Source: an uncultured Lachnospiraceae bacterium (GTDB lineage: Bacteria; Bacillota; Clostridia; Lachnospirales; Lachnospiraceae). Taken from it: 45,896 nucleotides of DNA. This document shows positions 14,702 to 22,911 of this stretch, piece by piece (position 1 is the stretch's first letter; every line of letters starts with the position of its first letter). Where the stretch lies: the NCBI GenBank assembly GCA_947626795.1, contig CANQTH010000014.1:1-45896 (forward strand). Direction: 5' to 3'. The position numbers and the translations under genes are program-made. The notes under the pieces were generated by a model. It ran no database searches. It saw nothing but the letters and a program-made list of their open reading frames with translations, and was not told the DNA's origin.

Positions 14702-15550
14702 ATGAGCTTAGCAGACCATATTTTCATATCCATGTGCCGGGATATCTTGGAAACAGGCATAAGTACGGAAGGAGAGAAGATCCGTCCCCATTGGGAGGAC
14801 GGGAGCAGCGCGTACACAGTCAAGAAATTCGGCGTCGTCAACCGATACGACTTATCCAAGGAATTCCCGGCGATCACGCTGCGCAGGACGGCCATCCGGA
14901 GCTGCACGGACGAGATTCTCTGGATCTGGCAGCGGAAATCCAACAACATCCATGACCTGAGCAGCCATATCTGGGACGCATGGGCGGACGAGGACGGCTC
15001 GATCGGGAAGGCGTACGGGTACCAGATGGGCGTGCGGCATTCTTATCCGGAGGGCATGATGGACCAGGTGGACCGCGTGATCTACGACCTGAAGCATAAC
15101 CCGTACAGCCGCAGGATCATCACGAACCTCTATGTGCATCAGGACTTGAGCGAGATGAACCTTTATCCCTGCGCCTACAGCATGACGTTTAACGTGACGC
15201 GGCGGGGCGGGCAGCGGAAGCTGGTCTTAAACGCGATCCTGAACCAGCGGTCGCAGGACGTTTTGACGGCGAACAACTGGAATGTCTGCCAGTATGCGGT
15301 TCTGATGCATATGCTGGCGCAAGTCTGCGACATGGAGGTGGGCGAGCTGGTGCATGTGATCGCGGACGCCCACATTTACGACCGCCATATCCCGCTGGTG
15401 AAGGAGCTGATCGAGCGGGAGACGCATCCAGCTCCGGATTTTTGGCTGAACCCGGATGTGAAGGATTTTTATCAATTTAAAAAAGAAGACGTCCGTCTGG
15501 ACAATTACGTGACCGGGCCGCAGATCGAGCATATCCCGGTGGCGGTATAG
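14702..15550 (+). CDS. thyA: Thymidylate synthase (ThyA type)
   Basis: Methylates dUMP to dTMP with methylene-tetrahydrofolate and yields dihydrofolate. The 282-residue protein has the nucleophile C157 in NLYPCAYSMTF, the SRR phosphate-binding residues near 137, NQRSQDV and the C-terminal HIYDRH motif. I use the ATG at 14702, where homology begins; the ribosome site GAGAGGGAAGAGG is close but acceptable, and an extension to 14669 lacks one. It lies 11 bases before folA, which recycles the dihydrofolate it makes. Confidence 0.95.
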   Translation: MSLADHIFISMCRDILETGISTEGEKIRPHWEDGSSAYTVKKFGVVNRYDLSKEFPAITLRRTAIRSCTDEILWIWQRKSNNIHDLSSHIWDAWADEDGSIGKAYGYQMGVRHSYPEGMMDQVDRVIYDLKHNPYSRRIITNLYVHQDLSEMNLYPCAYSMTFNVTRRGGQRKLVLNAILNQRSQDVLTANNWNVCQYAVLMHMLAQVCDMEVGELVHVIADAHIYDRHIPLVKELIERETHPAPDFWLNPDVKDFYQFKKEDVRLDNYVTGPQIEHIPVAV

Positions 15551-15561
15551 GAGGGGCAGGC

Positions 15562-16059
15562 ATGAATCTGATCGCGGCGGTTGACAGGAACTGGGGCATC
15601 GGGATGAACAACAAGCTGCTGGTGCGCATCCCGCAGGACATGAAGTTTTTCAAGGAAATGACGACGGGGAAGGTCGTCGTGATGGGCCGGAAGACGCTTG
15701 AGAGCTTCCCGAACGGCACGCCCCTGAAAGATCGGGTGAACATCGTGCTGACGAGGGACAGGAGCTATCAGGCGAAAGGCGTCTTAGCGGTGCATGACAT
15801 GGAAGAGCTGGAGCGCGAGCTTGCGCGGTACGACAGCGGCGACGTATATGTGATCGGCGGCGAGAGCGTGTACCGCCAATTGCTGGACAAATGCGACGTG
15901 GCGCATATCACGAAGATCGACTATTGCTACCAGGCGGACGCATGGTTCCCGAACCTGGACGAGCGGGAGGATTGGGAGATCGTGGCGGACAGCGAGGAGC
16001 AGACGTATTTTGACCTGGAATTTTATTTTCTGGAATATAAGAGGAAAAAACAGAGGTGA
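15562..16059 (+). CDS. folA: Dihydrofolate reductase
   Basis: Reduces dihydrofolate to tetrahydrofolate with NADPH. The 165-residue protein shows AAVDRNWGIGMNNKLL, the catalytic acid D26 in IPQDMKFFKE, VVVMGRKTLES for cofactor binding and YVIGGESVYRQLL near the C-terminus. The ATG follows GGAGGGGCAGGC. The stop codon lies within the ribosome site of ilvB (GAGGTGA), so expression of ilvB is probably coupled to it. Confidence 0.96.
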   Translation: MNLIAAVDRNWGIGMNNKLLVRIPQDMKFFKEMTTGKVVVMGRKTLESFPNGTPLKDRVNIVLTRDRSYQAKGVLAVHDMEELERELARYDSGDVYVIGGESVYRQLLDKCDVAHITKIDYCYQADAWFPNLDEREDWEIVADSEEQTYFDLEFYFLEYKRKKQR

Positions 16060-16064
16060 ATCAT

Positions 16065-17789
16065 ATGGCGATGGACATAGCCGGGAGGAAATTATTTGTA
16101 AAGGCGTTGTTGGAGGAAGGCGTAGACACGGTCTTCGGGTATCCGGGCGGGATGGTCACGGATCTCATGGACGAGCTGTATCGGCACGGCGAGATCAGCC
16201 TGGTGCTGCCGCGGCATGAGCAGGGGCTGATCCACGAGGCGGAAGGATACGCGAAGGCGACCGGGAAGGTGGGCGTATGCATCGTGACGAGCGGGCCGGG
16301 GGCGACGAATATCATCACGGGGCTTGCGGACGCCCATTATGACAACATCCCCCTGGTGTGCGTCACGGGACAGGTGTCGCTTAATATGATCGGGAACGAC
16401 GCGTTCCAGGAGGTGGACATCGTGGGCATGACGCGGAGCGTCACGAAGTACGGCGTGACGGTGCGCGACCGGAAGGATCTGGGCAGGATCTTGAAAATGG
16501 CGTTCCATATCGCGCGGACGGGGAAGCCAGGCCCGGTCCTGATAGACCTTCCCAAGGACATCCAGACCGCGCTGGGGCCGGGCGAGTACCCGGAAACGGT
16601 GGCGATCCGCGGGTACAAGCCCAGCGAGGGCGTCCACGTCGGGCAGCTCAAGCGCGGCTATAAGCTCTTAAAGGCAGCAAAGAAGCCGCTGTTCTTGATC
16701 GGGGGCGGCGTCAATATCGCAAGGGCCAACGACAAGATGGAGGAGCTGATGGAACGGACGCGGGTCCCGGTGGTCACGACCGTGATGGGCAAAGGCGCGG
16801 TTCCGACCGACCACCCGTATTATGTCGGGAACAGCGGGATGCACGGGCGGTATGCGGCGAATATGGCGGTCGGGGAATGCGACGTCTTATTTTCCATCGG
16901 CACGCGGTTTAACGACAGGATCACGGGGGATTTAAACGAGTTTGCGCCCAACGCGCAGATCGTCCATGTAGATATCGACACGGCGTCCATTTCCAGGAAC
17001 GTCGTGGTGGACGTGCCGATCGTGGCGGACGCGGGGCTTGCGATCGAAAAGCTGCTGGAATGGGCGGAGCCGCAGGAGACGGGCGCGTGGCTTGCGCAGA
17101 TCCGGGCGTGGGATGAGGAGAACCCGCTGGAGATGCGCAGAGACAGGGGCATGACGCCGCAGATGATCTTAGAGCAGATCAACCGGGAGTTCCCGGAAGG
17201 GATCGTCGTCACGGACGTGGGGCAGCATCAGATGTGGGCGTCGCAGTATATTGAGATGAAGAAAGGGAAGCAGTTCATCACGTCCGGCGGCCTTGGGACG
17301 ATGGGCTTCGGGTTTCCGGCGGCGATCGGGGCGAAGATCGGCTGCCCGGACCGGGAGGTGATCTGCATCAGCGGCGACGGCGGGATGCAGATGAACATCC
17401 AGGAACTCGCGACGGCCATGACGCAGGGCGTGAAAGTCATTGTATGCATTTTCAACAACCATTGCCTGGGCATGGTGCGCCAGATGCAGCAGTTGTTTTA
17501 CGGAAAGCGCTACGCGGCGACCTGCCTGCGCAGGCGGAAAAGCTGCCCGGGGGACTGCAAGGGGCCGCAGGAGGCCTGCCCGCCTTACGAGCCGGATTTC
17601 GTGAAGCTCGCGGAGAGCTACGGGGCGAGCGGCGTCCGCGTCCGCACGGAAGAAGAGATTGCGCCCGCCTTGGAATGGGCGAAGGGGGAGGCGCAGACCG
17701 TCTTTCTTGAGTTCATGGTGGCGACGGACGAGCTTGTGCTTCCGATGGTAAAGAGCGGGAATCCGATGACGGAGATGATCTTAAAGTAG
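16065..17789 (+). CDS. ilvB: Acetolactate synthase, large subunit
   Basis: This ThDP- and FAD-dependent enzyme makes acetolactate (or acetohydroxybutyrate) from pyruvate for valine, leucine and isoleucine. The 574-residue protein has FGYPGG, the catalytic Glu region VLPRHEQGLIHEAEGYA, TSGPGATN and the ThDP motif starting GDGGMQMNIQEL. Residues about 486-506 (TCLRRRKSCPGDC, then KGPQEACPPY) form a four-cysteine insertion just after the MVRQMQQLFYGKRY segment. The ATG at 16065 follows GAGGTGA by five bases; a GTG at 16056 overlaps the folA stop but lacks spacing. ilvN follows. Confidence 0.95.
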   Translation: MAMDIAGRKLFVKALLEEGVDTVFGYPGGMVTDLMDELYRHGEISLVLPRHEQGLIHEAEGYAKATGKVGVCIVTSGPGATNIITGLADAHYDNIPLVCVTGQVSLNMIGNDAFQEVDIVGMTRSVTKYGVTVRDRKDLGRILKMAFHIARTGKPGPVLIDLPKDIQTALGPGEYPETVAIRGYKPSEGVHVGQLKRGYKLLKAAKKPLFLIGGGVNIARANDKMEELMERTRVPVVTTVMGKGAVPTDHPYYVGNSGMHGRYAANMAVGECDVLFSIGTRFNDRITGDLNEFAPNAQIVHVDIDTASISRNVVVDVPIVADAGLAIEKLLEWAEPQETGAWLAQIRAWDEENPLEMRRDRGMTPQMILEQINREFPEGIVVTDVGQHQMWASQYIEMKKGKQFITSGGLGTMGFGFPAAIGAKIGCPDREVICISGDGGMQMNIQELATAMTQGVKVIVCIFNNHCLGMVRQMQQLFYGKRYAATCLRRRKSCPGDCKGPQEACPPYEPDFVKLAESYGASGVRVRTEEEIAPALEWAKGEAQTVFLEFMVATDELVLPMVKSGNPMTEMILK

Positions 17790-17820
17790 CGCGGGGCTGC
17801 AAAGAGGAGGGATGGAGAGC

Positions 17821-18342
17821 ATGAAGAACAGATGGATCGCGTTGTATGTGGAGAATCAGGTGGGCGTCCTTGCGAAAGTGTCCGGCCTGTTTTCCGGGAA
17901 ATCCTATAACCTGCAGAGCCTTACGGTAGGCACGACGGAAGACGAGACGGTGTCCCGCATGACGATCTGCGTGACCAGCGACGACGTGACGTTTGAGCAG
18001 ATAAAAAAACAGTTGAACCGGATGGTGGAGGTCATCAAGGTCATCGATCTGACGGATATGCCGATCCATATGAAAGAGATCTTGTTCGCGAAGGTGAGGA
18101 ACTGTTCCGTAGAGGATAAGGCGGAGCTGTTCCAGATCGCGCAGGTGTTCCATGTGGAGGTCGCGGACATCGGCACGGACAGCGTGCTGTTAGAGTGCAA
18201 GCTGACGGAGCGGCGCAATAACGAGCTGATCGATCTGCTGCGCAGCAAATACAAGAATATCGAGATCGTGCGGGGCGGGGCGGTGGCGATCGAGTCCATC
18301 AGCACATCCTGCGCCGGAAGGTCGGAATATTTCCGGAAATAG
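17821..18342 (+). CDS. ilvN: Acetolactate synthase, small regulatory subunit
   Basis: The ACT-domain subunit that activates IlvB and confers feedback inhibition by valine. The 173-residue protein has the N-terminal ACT domain NQVGVLAKVSGLFSGKSYNL with a typical ESLTVG-like QSLTVGTTED loop, and a C-terminal domain ending near residue 160. The ATG at 17821 is nine bases from GAGGAGGG; the ATG at 17812 is too close to it. It lies 31 bases after ilvB. IlvC is not in the window, while ilvE (20463) and ilvD (40393) are at separate sites. Confidence 0.94.
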   Translation: MKNRWIALYVENQVGVLAKVSGLFSGKSYNLQSLTVGTTEDETVSRMTICVTSDDVTFEQIKKQLNRMVEVIKVIDLTDMPIHMKEILFAKVRNCSVEDKAELFQIAQVFHVEVADIGTDSVLLECKLTERRNNELIDLLRSKYKNIEIVRGGAVAIESISTSCAGRSEYFRK

Positions 18343-18352
18343 GGGGATAGGA

Positions 18353-18880
18353 ATGCGGAAAGTCTTAGTTGTAGTCGATATGCAGAAGGATTTCATTGAC
18401 GGGAGCCTTGGGACGAAAGAGGCGCAGGCGATCGTCGGTCCGGTCCTGGACAAGATGCGGTCTTACCGCAGGCAGGATATTTACGTGACGCGGGACACGC
18501 ACGGCGCGGATTACCTGGATACGGCGGAAGGGAAAAAGCTCCCGGTTGTCCACTGCGTTAAGGGGACGGAAGGATGGGCACTTCACCCGGGCGTGGAAGC
18601 CCTCGCGGAGCCGTCCCGGATCGTGGACAAGCCGACGTTCGGCTCGTTGGGGCTGATGGAGGACTTAGCGCGGGAAAATGAGGCGGAGGCCCTTGAGATC
18701 GAGCTGGTAGGTCTTTGCACGGATATCTGCGTCGTGAGCAACGCGCTGCTGTTAAAGGCGGCGATGCCGGAGACGAAGATCAGCGTGGACGCGTCCTGCT
18801 GCGCCGGGGTCACGCCGCAGTCGCATGAGGCGGCGCTTACGACGATGCGGATGTGCCAGATCGACGTCATGGGGGATTAG
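18353..18880 (+). CDS. Nicotinamidase (isochorismatase fold)
   Basis: A cysteine hydrolase most likely converting nicotinamide to nicotinate for NAD salvage. The 175-residue protein has the triad D9 (VVDMQKDF), K93 (VDKPTFGS) and C126 (LCTDICVVSN), and VHCVKGTEGW near residue 67, which fits PncA-like members found in Clostridia. The family also holds other amidases, so the substrate is inferred. It starts 10 bases after ilvN with a GGGGGATAGGA ribosome site and ends the thyA-folA-ilvBN transcription unit. Confidence 0.85.
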   Translation: MRKVLVVVDMQKDFIDGSLGTKEAQAIVGPVLDKMRSYRRQDIYVTRDTHGADYLDTAEGKKLPVVHCVKGTEGWALHPGVEALAEPSRIVDKPTFGSLGLMEDLARENEAEALEIELVGLCTDICVVSNALLLKAAMPETKISVDASCCAGVTPQSHEAALTTMRMCQIDVMGD

Positions 18881-18906
18881 AATAGTGACTGAACAAAGAA
18901 AAATTC

Positions 18907-18935
18907 TTGATGTTTTCTTTGGTTTGGCATATAAT
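18907..18935 (+). promoter_or_regulatory. Promoter of the toxin-antitoxin pair
   Basis: TTGATG at 18907-18912, 17 bases, TATAAT at 18930-18935. It lies in a locally AT-rich stretch 24 bases upstream of the antitoxin ATG. Confidence 0.75.
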
Positions 18936-18958
18936 AAAGCGTGAAAGGAGCGTTGGTT

Positions 18959-19216
18959 ATGGCACGGGTAGTTAATGTAAATTTCAAGTTGGACGAAGAT
19001 GTGAAAAAGAGCATGGAGCAGGCTTGTAATGAATTAGGACTTTCCATGAGTGCGGCGTTTTCGATCTTTGCAAGGAAAGTAGGCAAAGAGAAGCGTATTC
19101 CCTTTGAAGTGAGCGTTGACCCTTTCTATTCCGATGAAAATATGGCAAGGCTGAGAAAAGCCATTCAAGATCTCGATGCGGGAAAGGGAACGGTGCATGA
19201 GGTAGGCTATGAATAA
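18959..19216 (+). CDS. RelB/DinJ-family antitoxin
   Basis: A ribbon-helix-helix antitoxin that should bind the following toxin and repress the operon. The 85-residue protein begins ARVVNVNFKLDEDVKKSMEQ, then ACNELGLSMSAAFSIFARK and RIPFEVS, the standard RelB/DinJ pattern. The C-terminal 35 residues would wrap the toxin. The ATG at 18959 is eight bases from AAGGAG; a GTG at 18941 is less likely. The pair is richer in A+T than its neighbours, which suggests acquisition. The gene overlaps the toxin by eight bases. Confidence 0.9.
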   Translation: MARVVNVNFKLDEDVKKSMEQACNELGLSMSAAFSIFARKVGKEKRIPFEVSVDPFYSDENMARLRKAIQDLDAGKGTVHEVGYE

Positions 19217-19472
19217 GATTTGGCAGGATGAAGCGTGGGAGGATTTTGAGTATTGGACGAAGCAGGATCGGAAGACTCTCAAACGCATTCTCCAACTCTT
19301 GCAGGACATCGACAGAAACGGTTATGAGGGAATAGGAAAGCCGGAGCCGCTAAGAGGCGATTTGAGCGGTTTTTGGAGCCGCAGGATAGACGACACAAAC
19401 CGTCTTGTATATCGCATAAGGAACGGCAACATAGAGATAGCGCAGTGCGGTTCCCATTATCGGGACAAATGA
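19209..19472 (+). CDS. yoeB: YoeB-family toxin (ribosome-dependent endoribonuclease)
   Basis: Cleaves mRNA at the ribosomal A site when free of antitoxin. The 87-residue protein has the same numbering as E. coli YoeB for the key residues: E46 in GKPEPL, R65 in TNRLVYR, and H83 and Y84 in GSHY at the C-terminus. All are present, so it should be active. Its partner here is of RelB/DinJ type rather than YefM. It is translated from within the 3' end of the antitoxin gene. Confidence 0.92.
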   Translation: MNKIWQDEAWEDFEYWTKQDRKTLKRILQLLQDIDRNGYEGIGKPEPLRGDLSGFWSRRIDDTNRLVYRIRNGNIEIAQCGSHYRDK

Positions 19473-19552
19473 GAACGAATCGGCGGGATCGGATCATAAA
19501 TTTAGATAATTCCCCGGCGTATTTGATATCTGGTCGCGAGTTTCCGGATAAT

Positions 19553-19615
19553 TGCGCCCTGTATGGCCGGACGCTTGCATAATCGCGGGCGTCCGGCCAT
19601 ACAGGGCGCATCTTT
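19553..19615 (+). terminator. Long perfect hairpin between yoeB and the flavin reductase gene
   Basis: A perfect 22-bp stem (19553-19574 with 19589-19610), a 14-base loop and TCTTTTCC. It lies between convergent genes and probably terminates from both sides. Its core GCGTCCGGCCATACAGGGCG is not part of the other repeat family. Confidence 0.8.
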
Positions 19616-19627
19616 TCCTCTCAGTCT

Positions 19628-20143
19628 TTACCGCGCCAGGATCTCCAGGATCTCGCCGACGTACATGGTGTGGAAATTATCCTCGTCCTTGCCGGAATAC
19701 CATTTTTCCTTGATCTCCGGGAGGAGGAAATGCTCTTCCCGGATCGGGACGGCCGCCATTTTTTGGCAGAGGACGATGAAATTCCCCTCGTCCACGAACG
19801 GGATGCCTCTTTTGTAATTCAGGTTCAGTTTGGCCGCCTTGAACTTGTCCTCCTGCCTGCCGGAAGCGGCGCCGAAGTATTTCAGGGCATTCTTGTATTT
19901 TGGCCCGAAGAAGCAGCAGGAGAAATACTCCCCGTTGTCGATGAATTCTTTCGTGTACCTGCTTTCGCGGACAAAGATGACAGCGATATTTTTACCCCAG
20001 AGGACGCCGAGGCCGCCCCAGCTCGCCGTCATGGCGTTCGCCTTCCTGCGGTCCCCCGCCGTGATCAGCATCCATTCGTTGGACAGCTTGGTAAAAGGGT
20101 TAAATTCTAACAGATCGATCGGATATGGTTGAAATTCATGCAT
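19628..20143 (-). CDS. Flavin reductase-like protein
   Basis: A flavin-binding oxidoreductase of the FMN-binding split-barrel family; the electron acceptor is unknown. The 171-residue protein has NEWMLITAGDRRKANAMTAS near residue 22 and WGKNIAVIFVRESRYTKEFI, the flavin phosphate-binding half. GEYFSCCFFGPKYKNALKYF holds a Cys pair. The ATG at 20143 is backed by AAAGGAGC. An upstream in-frame extension to 20362 is unsupported. A TATACT (20305-20300, minus) may be its -10. The gene runs against ilvE. Confidence 0.85.
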   Translation of the reverse strand: MHEFQPYPIDLLEFNPFTKLSNEWMLITAGDRRKANAMTASWGGLGVLWGKNIAVIFVRESRYTKEFIDNGEYFSCCFFGPKYKNALKYFGAASGRQEDKFKAAKLNLNYKRGIPFVDEGNFIVLCQKMAAVPIREEHFLLPEIKEKWYSGKDEDNFHTMYVGEILEILAR

Positions 20144-20401
20144 CGTAAAGCTCCTTTCTTTCGATGGGGCGCCGCGCAAAAGGATTGAAGAGCAAGGCCC
20201 GGCGTCCTTTGATTCCGGATCTTGCGCTATCGCGGCAGCCCCATAGGGGCTGTTCCCGCCGAAATGGCTAAGGGACGTCCCTGCGATTAAGATATCTTGA
20301 GTATACCGCATTTTATGATCCAGTAGATATGCAGAAAAGTTATTGCGGGACTGTTCTGGCATAAGTTGAGGTTATGGAAAGCATAAGCCCTGGGAATAAT
20401 C
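20144..20401. other. Divergent intergenic region, flavin reductase to ilvE
   Basis: About 260 bases without a gene. Contains a small hairpin (GCAGCCCCATAGGGGCTGT near 20232) on the flavin-reductase side and the candidate -10 TATACT on the minus strand. No T-box or other riboswitch was recognised for ilvE. Confidence 0.5.
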
Positions 20402-20430
20402 TTGACAGGGCAAAAAAAAAGTATAATAAT
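20402..20430 (+). promoter_or_regulatory. Candidate ilvE promoter
   Basis: TTGACA at 20402-20407; AATAAT at 20425-20430 lies 17 bases on, and the better TATAAT at 20422-20427 has a 14-base spacer. Either is possible. Confidence 0.5.
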
Positions 20431-20462
20431 TGAGAAAAAGGAAATAGGATGGAGGAGTTTTT

Positions 20463-21527
20463 ATGGACATTAAATTTATAAAAAGGGACGTGCTGAAGGA
20501 AAAGCCGGATCAGAAAAACCTTGGCTTTGGCAAGTATATGACGGATTATATGTTCTCCATGGACTGGGAGAAGGAGAAGGGCTGGCATGACGCGCGGATC
20601 GAGCCGTACGGCCCGGTGGAGATCAACCCGTCCTGCGTGACTTTGCATTACGCGCAGGAGACGTTCGAGGGCTTGAAGGCGTACCGCACGAAGGAGGACA
20701 AGATCCTGCTGTTCCGCCCGGAGATGAATGCAAGGCGCATGATCAAGTCGAACGAGCGTCTCTGCATGCCGGCGTTCCCGGAGGATATGTTCGTGGAAGC
20801 GGTGGAGGAGCTGGTGAAGGTGGAGCGGGACTGGATCCCTTCCGAGCCGGAGACATCCCTGTATATCCGCCCGTTCATGTTCGCGACGGAGGCTTCCCTG
20901 GGCGTTCATATGGCGGTTTCCTACCGCTTCATGGTCATCTGCTGCCCGGTGGGCGCATACTACCCGGAAGGCATCAACCCGGTGAAGATCTTAGTGGAAG
21001 ACGAGCTGGTGCGCGCGGTCAAAGGCGGGACGGGCTTCACGAAATGCGGCGGCAATTACGCGGCGTCCATCTTAGGCCAGGTGCGCGCGGAGGAAAAAGG
21101 CTGCACGCAGGTGCTTTGGCTTGACGGCGTGAACCGCAAGTATGTCGAGGAAGTCGGGACGATGAACATCATGTTCAAGATCAGCGGCGAGATCTACACG
21201 GCCCCGATCGAGGGGACGGTGCTTGCGGGCGTCACACGGGATTCCATCATCCATATTTTGAAGGATTGGGGCTACAAGGTAAACGAGACGCATCTGTCCG
21301 TGGACGACCTGATGAAGGCGGGCCATGACGGCACGTTGGAAGAGGCGTTCGGCACGGGGACGGCGGCCGTGGTTTCCCCGGTCGGGGAATTTGTCTACAA
21401 GGACGATTCCGTGATCGTGAACGATTTCAAGATCGGCAGCCTGACCCAGAAGCTCTACGATTACCTGACGGGGATCCAGTGGGGCAACGAAGAAGACAAA
21501 TACGGCTGGACGTTAGAAGTAAAATAA
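20463..21527 (+). CDS. ilvE: Branched-chain amino-acid aminotransferase
   Basis: PLP-dependent last step of valine, leucine and isoleucine synthesis, and first step of their breakdown. At 354 residues it is the longer, eukaryote-like BCAT form. K194 in GGTGFTKCGGNYAAS is the PLP lysine. YAQETFEGLKAYR and RPEMNARRM near residue 70-95 and EEVGTMNIMF near 225 are typical. The ATG follows GGATGGAGGAG. It stands apart from ilvBN and ilvD. Confidence 0.95.
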   Translation: MDIKFIKRDVLKEKPDQKNLGFGKYMTDYMFSMDWEKEKGWHDARIEPYGPVEINPSCVTLHYAQETFEGLKAYRTKEDKILLFRPEMNARRMIKSNERLCMPAFPEDMFVEAVEELVKVERDWIPSEPETSLYIRPFMFATEASLGVHMAVSYRFMVICCPVGAYYPEGINPVKILVEDELVRAVKGGTGFTKCGGNYAASILGQVRAEEKGCTQVLWLDGVNRKYVEEVGTMNIMFKISGEIYTAPIEGTVLAGVTRDSIIHILKDWGYKVNETHLSVDDLMKAGHDGTLEEAFGTGTAAVVSPVGEFVYKDDSVIVNDFKIGSLTQKLYDYLTGIQWGNEEDKYGWTLEVK

Positions 21528-21649
21528 GGAAGCCGCAGGGCTGAACCGTTATAAAATATAACATAAGTTTACAGTGGGGCTGTCGCATTGCTGAGTGGAA
21601 ATCTGTGAAGCGGCAGCCCTGTTTCTACATAAGGAGAGGAGATAAGACG

Positions 21650-22090
21650 ATGGAAAGACGGAAGACATACCTGGCGTATTTCTTATGCGCCGTGCTGGCC
21701 GCGTCGCTCGCGTTCGCGGGCTGCGGCGGGAACAGGGAAGAGAGCGCGCCCGGAGAAGAGTCCGGCGCGGCCTTAGAAGGCGGCGAGCTTGGGGAAGGGA
21801 GCAGGGAGTTCGCGTTTTCCGTAGTGGACGGGGATGGGGAAGAGACGCGGTTTTCCATCCATACGGACAAGGAGACGGTCGGGGAGGCCTTAGAAGAGCT
21901 TGGCCTGATCGAAGGGGAAGAAGGGCAGTACGGCCTTTATGTCAAGACGGTCAACGGCATAACGGCGGATCCGGAGGAGGACGGCGCATACTGGGCGTTT
22001 TACGAGGATGGGGAGTACGCGGGTTCGGGTGTTGACGGCACGGCGATCGAGGAAGGCGTGGAATACGCCCTGCGCCTGGAAAAAGAGTGA
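21650..22090 (+). CDS. DUF4430-type lipoprotein
   Basis: A 146-residue secreted lipoprotein. The signal peptide TYLAYFLCAVLAASLAFAGC ends at lipobox cysteine C25. An acidic linker follows (residues 27-50), and then a domain resembling DUF4430 (FSIHTDKETVGEALEELGLI, YWAFYEDGEYAG, YALRLEKE). In Clostridia such proteins sit beside ECF-type transporters and may bind a vitamin-like ligand; that role is inferred. I start at the ATG at 21650 with AGGAGAGGAGATAAG; an extension to 21605 is not needed. The stop overlaps the next gene (GTGA). A small hairpin (GGGGCTGTCGC with GCGGCAGCCC) precedes it near 21576-21618. Confidence 0.8.
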   Translation: MERRKTYLAYFLCAVLAASLAFAGCGGNREESAPGEESGAALEGGELGEGSREFAFSVVDGDGEETRFSIHTDKETVGEALEELGLIEGEEGQYGLYVKTVNGITADPEEDGAYWAFYEDGEYAGSGVDGTAIEEGVEYALRLEKE

Positions 22091-22605
22091 GGCTGACGAC
22101 AAGGGAGACGGCCGTGTTCGCGATGTTAGGCGCGTTGATGTACGCATCCAAGATGATGATGGAAGTCCTGCCGAACATTCATCTTGTGGGCGCGCTTACG
22201 ATCGCCTATACGCTCGTCTACCGGAAAAAGGCGCTGTATCCCATCTACCTGTATGTGTTCCTGGACGGCGCGCTCTGCGGCTTTGCGGCGTGGTGGGTCC
22301 CTTATCTGTATATCTGGGCGGCACTCTGGGGCGCGGCGATGCTCCTGCCGAAGGATATGCCGAAAAAAGCGGGCGCGTTCGCCTGCATGCTCCTGTGCGC
22401 GGCGCACGGCTTCCTGTTCGGGACGCTCTACGCCCCGGCGCAGGCGATCCTGTACGGGCTGGATTTCCGGGGGATGGCTGCCTGGATCGTCGCGGGCCTG
22501 CCGTGGGATTTTTTGCACGGGGTAAGCAATTTCTTCTGCGGCGCGCTCATCCTGCCGATCGCGGGCGTGCTGCGCCTTGCCGAGCGGGACGCGAAGGATT
22601 TGTAA
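22087..22605 (+). CDS. ECF transporter S component
   Basis: Substrate-binding membrane subunit of an energy-coupling-factor importer. The 172-residue protein has about six hydrophobic segments. It begins RLTTRETAVFAMLGALMYAS, followed by KMMMEVLPNIHLVG, the pattern of small S components. The GTG start overlaps the stop of the DUF4430 gene, so the two are translationally coupled. The A, A' and T subunits are not in the window and are likely shared. The substrate is unknown; a vitamin or similar compound is a guess. Confidence 0.8.
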   Translation: MRLTTRETAVFAMLGALMYASKMMMEVLPNIHLVGALTIAYTLVYRKKALYPIYLYVFLDGALCGFAAWWVPYLYIWAALWGAAMLLPKDMPKKAGAFACMLLCAAHGFLFGTLYAPAQAILYGLDFRGMAAWIVAGLPWDFLHGVSNFFCGALILPIAGVLRLAERDAKDL

Positions 22606-22748
22606 CAGGGCGGCCTTCCGGCTGCCCTGTTACGGAATCCGGCTCATTTTAAGTTTGCCTTCGGCAAAGAGCCGGAATCCCGCCTGGCAAAATTTACACG
22701 TTCTTACGGACTTTGCAGCAAGTGCAAAGTCCGGGGCTGCCCTGTTAC
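22602..22748 (-). repeat. Inverted copy of the A-B-C mosaic repeat
   Basis: From the plus strand it starts GTAACAGGGCGGCCTTCCGG, a hairpin at 22602-22633. It then has the B hairpin with GGCAAAGAGCCGGAATCC and reversed GTTCTTACGGACTTTGCAGC, and ends CTGTTAC. It lies between the ECF gene and the ara operon. Confidence 0.8.
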
Positions 22749-22776
22749 AGAGATTTCCATTAATTTTGAAAAAGGG

Positions 22777-22806
22777 TTGACTATCCCATAGGTAATAAAG
22801 TAAAAT
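22777..22806 (+). promoter_or_regulatory. Promoter of the arabinose operon
   Basis: TTGACT at 22777-22782, 18 bases, TAAAAT at 22801-22806. The transcript would start near 22814 and include the inverted repeat. Confidence 0.6.
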
Positions 22807-22821
22807 AGAGAAGTGGAAGAT

Positions 22822-22860
22822 CCGATTTGTTTTATGAGTATTTCCTATAAAATAAATCGG
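22822..22860 (+). promoter_or_regulatory. Inverted repeat in the araA leader
   Basis: CCGATTTGTTTTAT (22822-22835) and ATAAAATAAATCGG (22847-22860) pair over 14 bases with one G-T, loop 11. Just downstream of the promoter, it may be the operator of an arabinose repressor or an RNA hairpin. Confidence 0.6.
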
Positions 22861-22911
22861 CGGAAGGATGTTTTTTATAAAATATTAATATAAAAAATAG
22901 GAGGTCATGAC

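Noticed and set aside
20144-20462. T-box leader before ilvE
   Set aside because: The AGGGTGGNACCGCG core is absent.
22087-22605. Rhomboid-like or other enzyme in place of an ECF S component
   Set aside because: The hydrophobic pattern and lack of catalytic motifs fit a small transporter subunit, and the coupled DUF4430 lipoprotein supports this.
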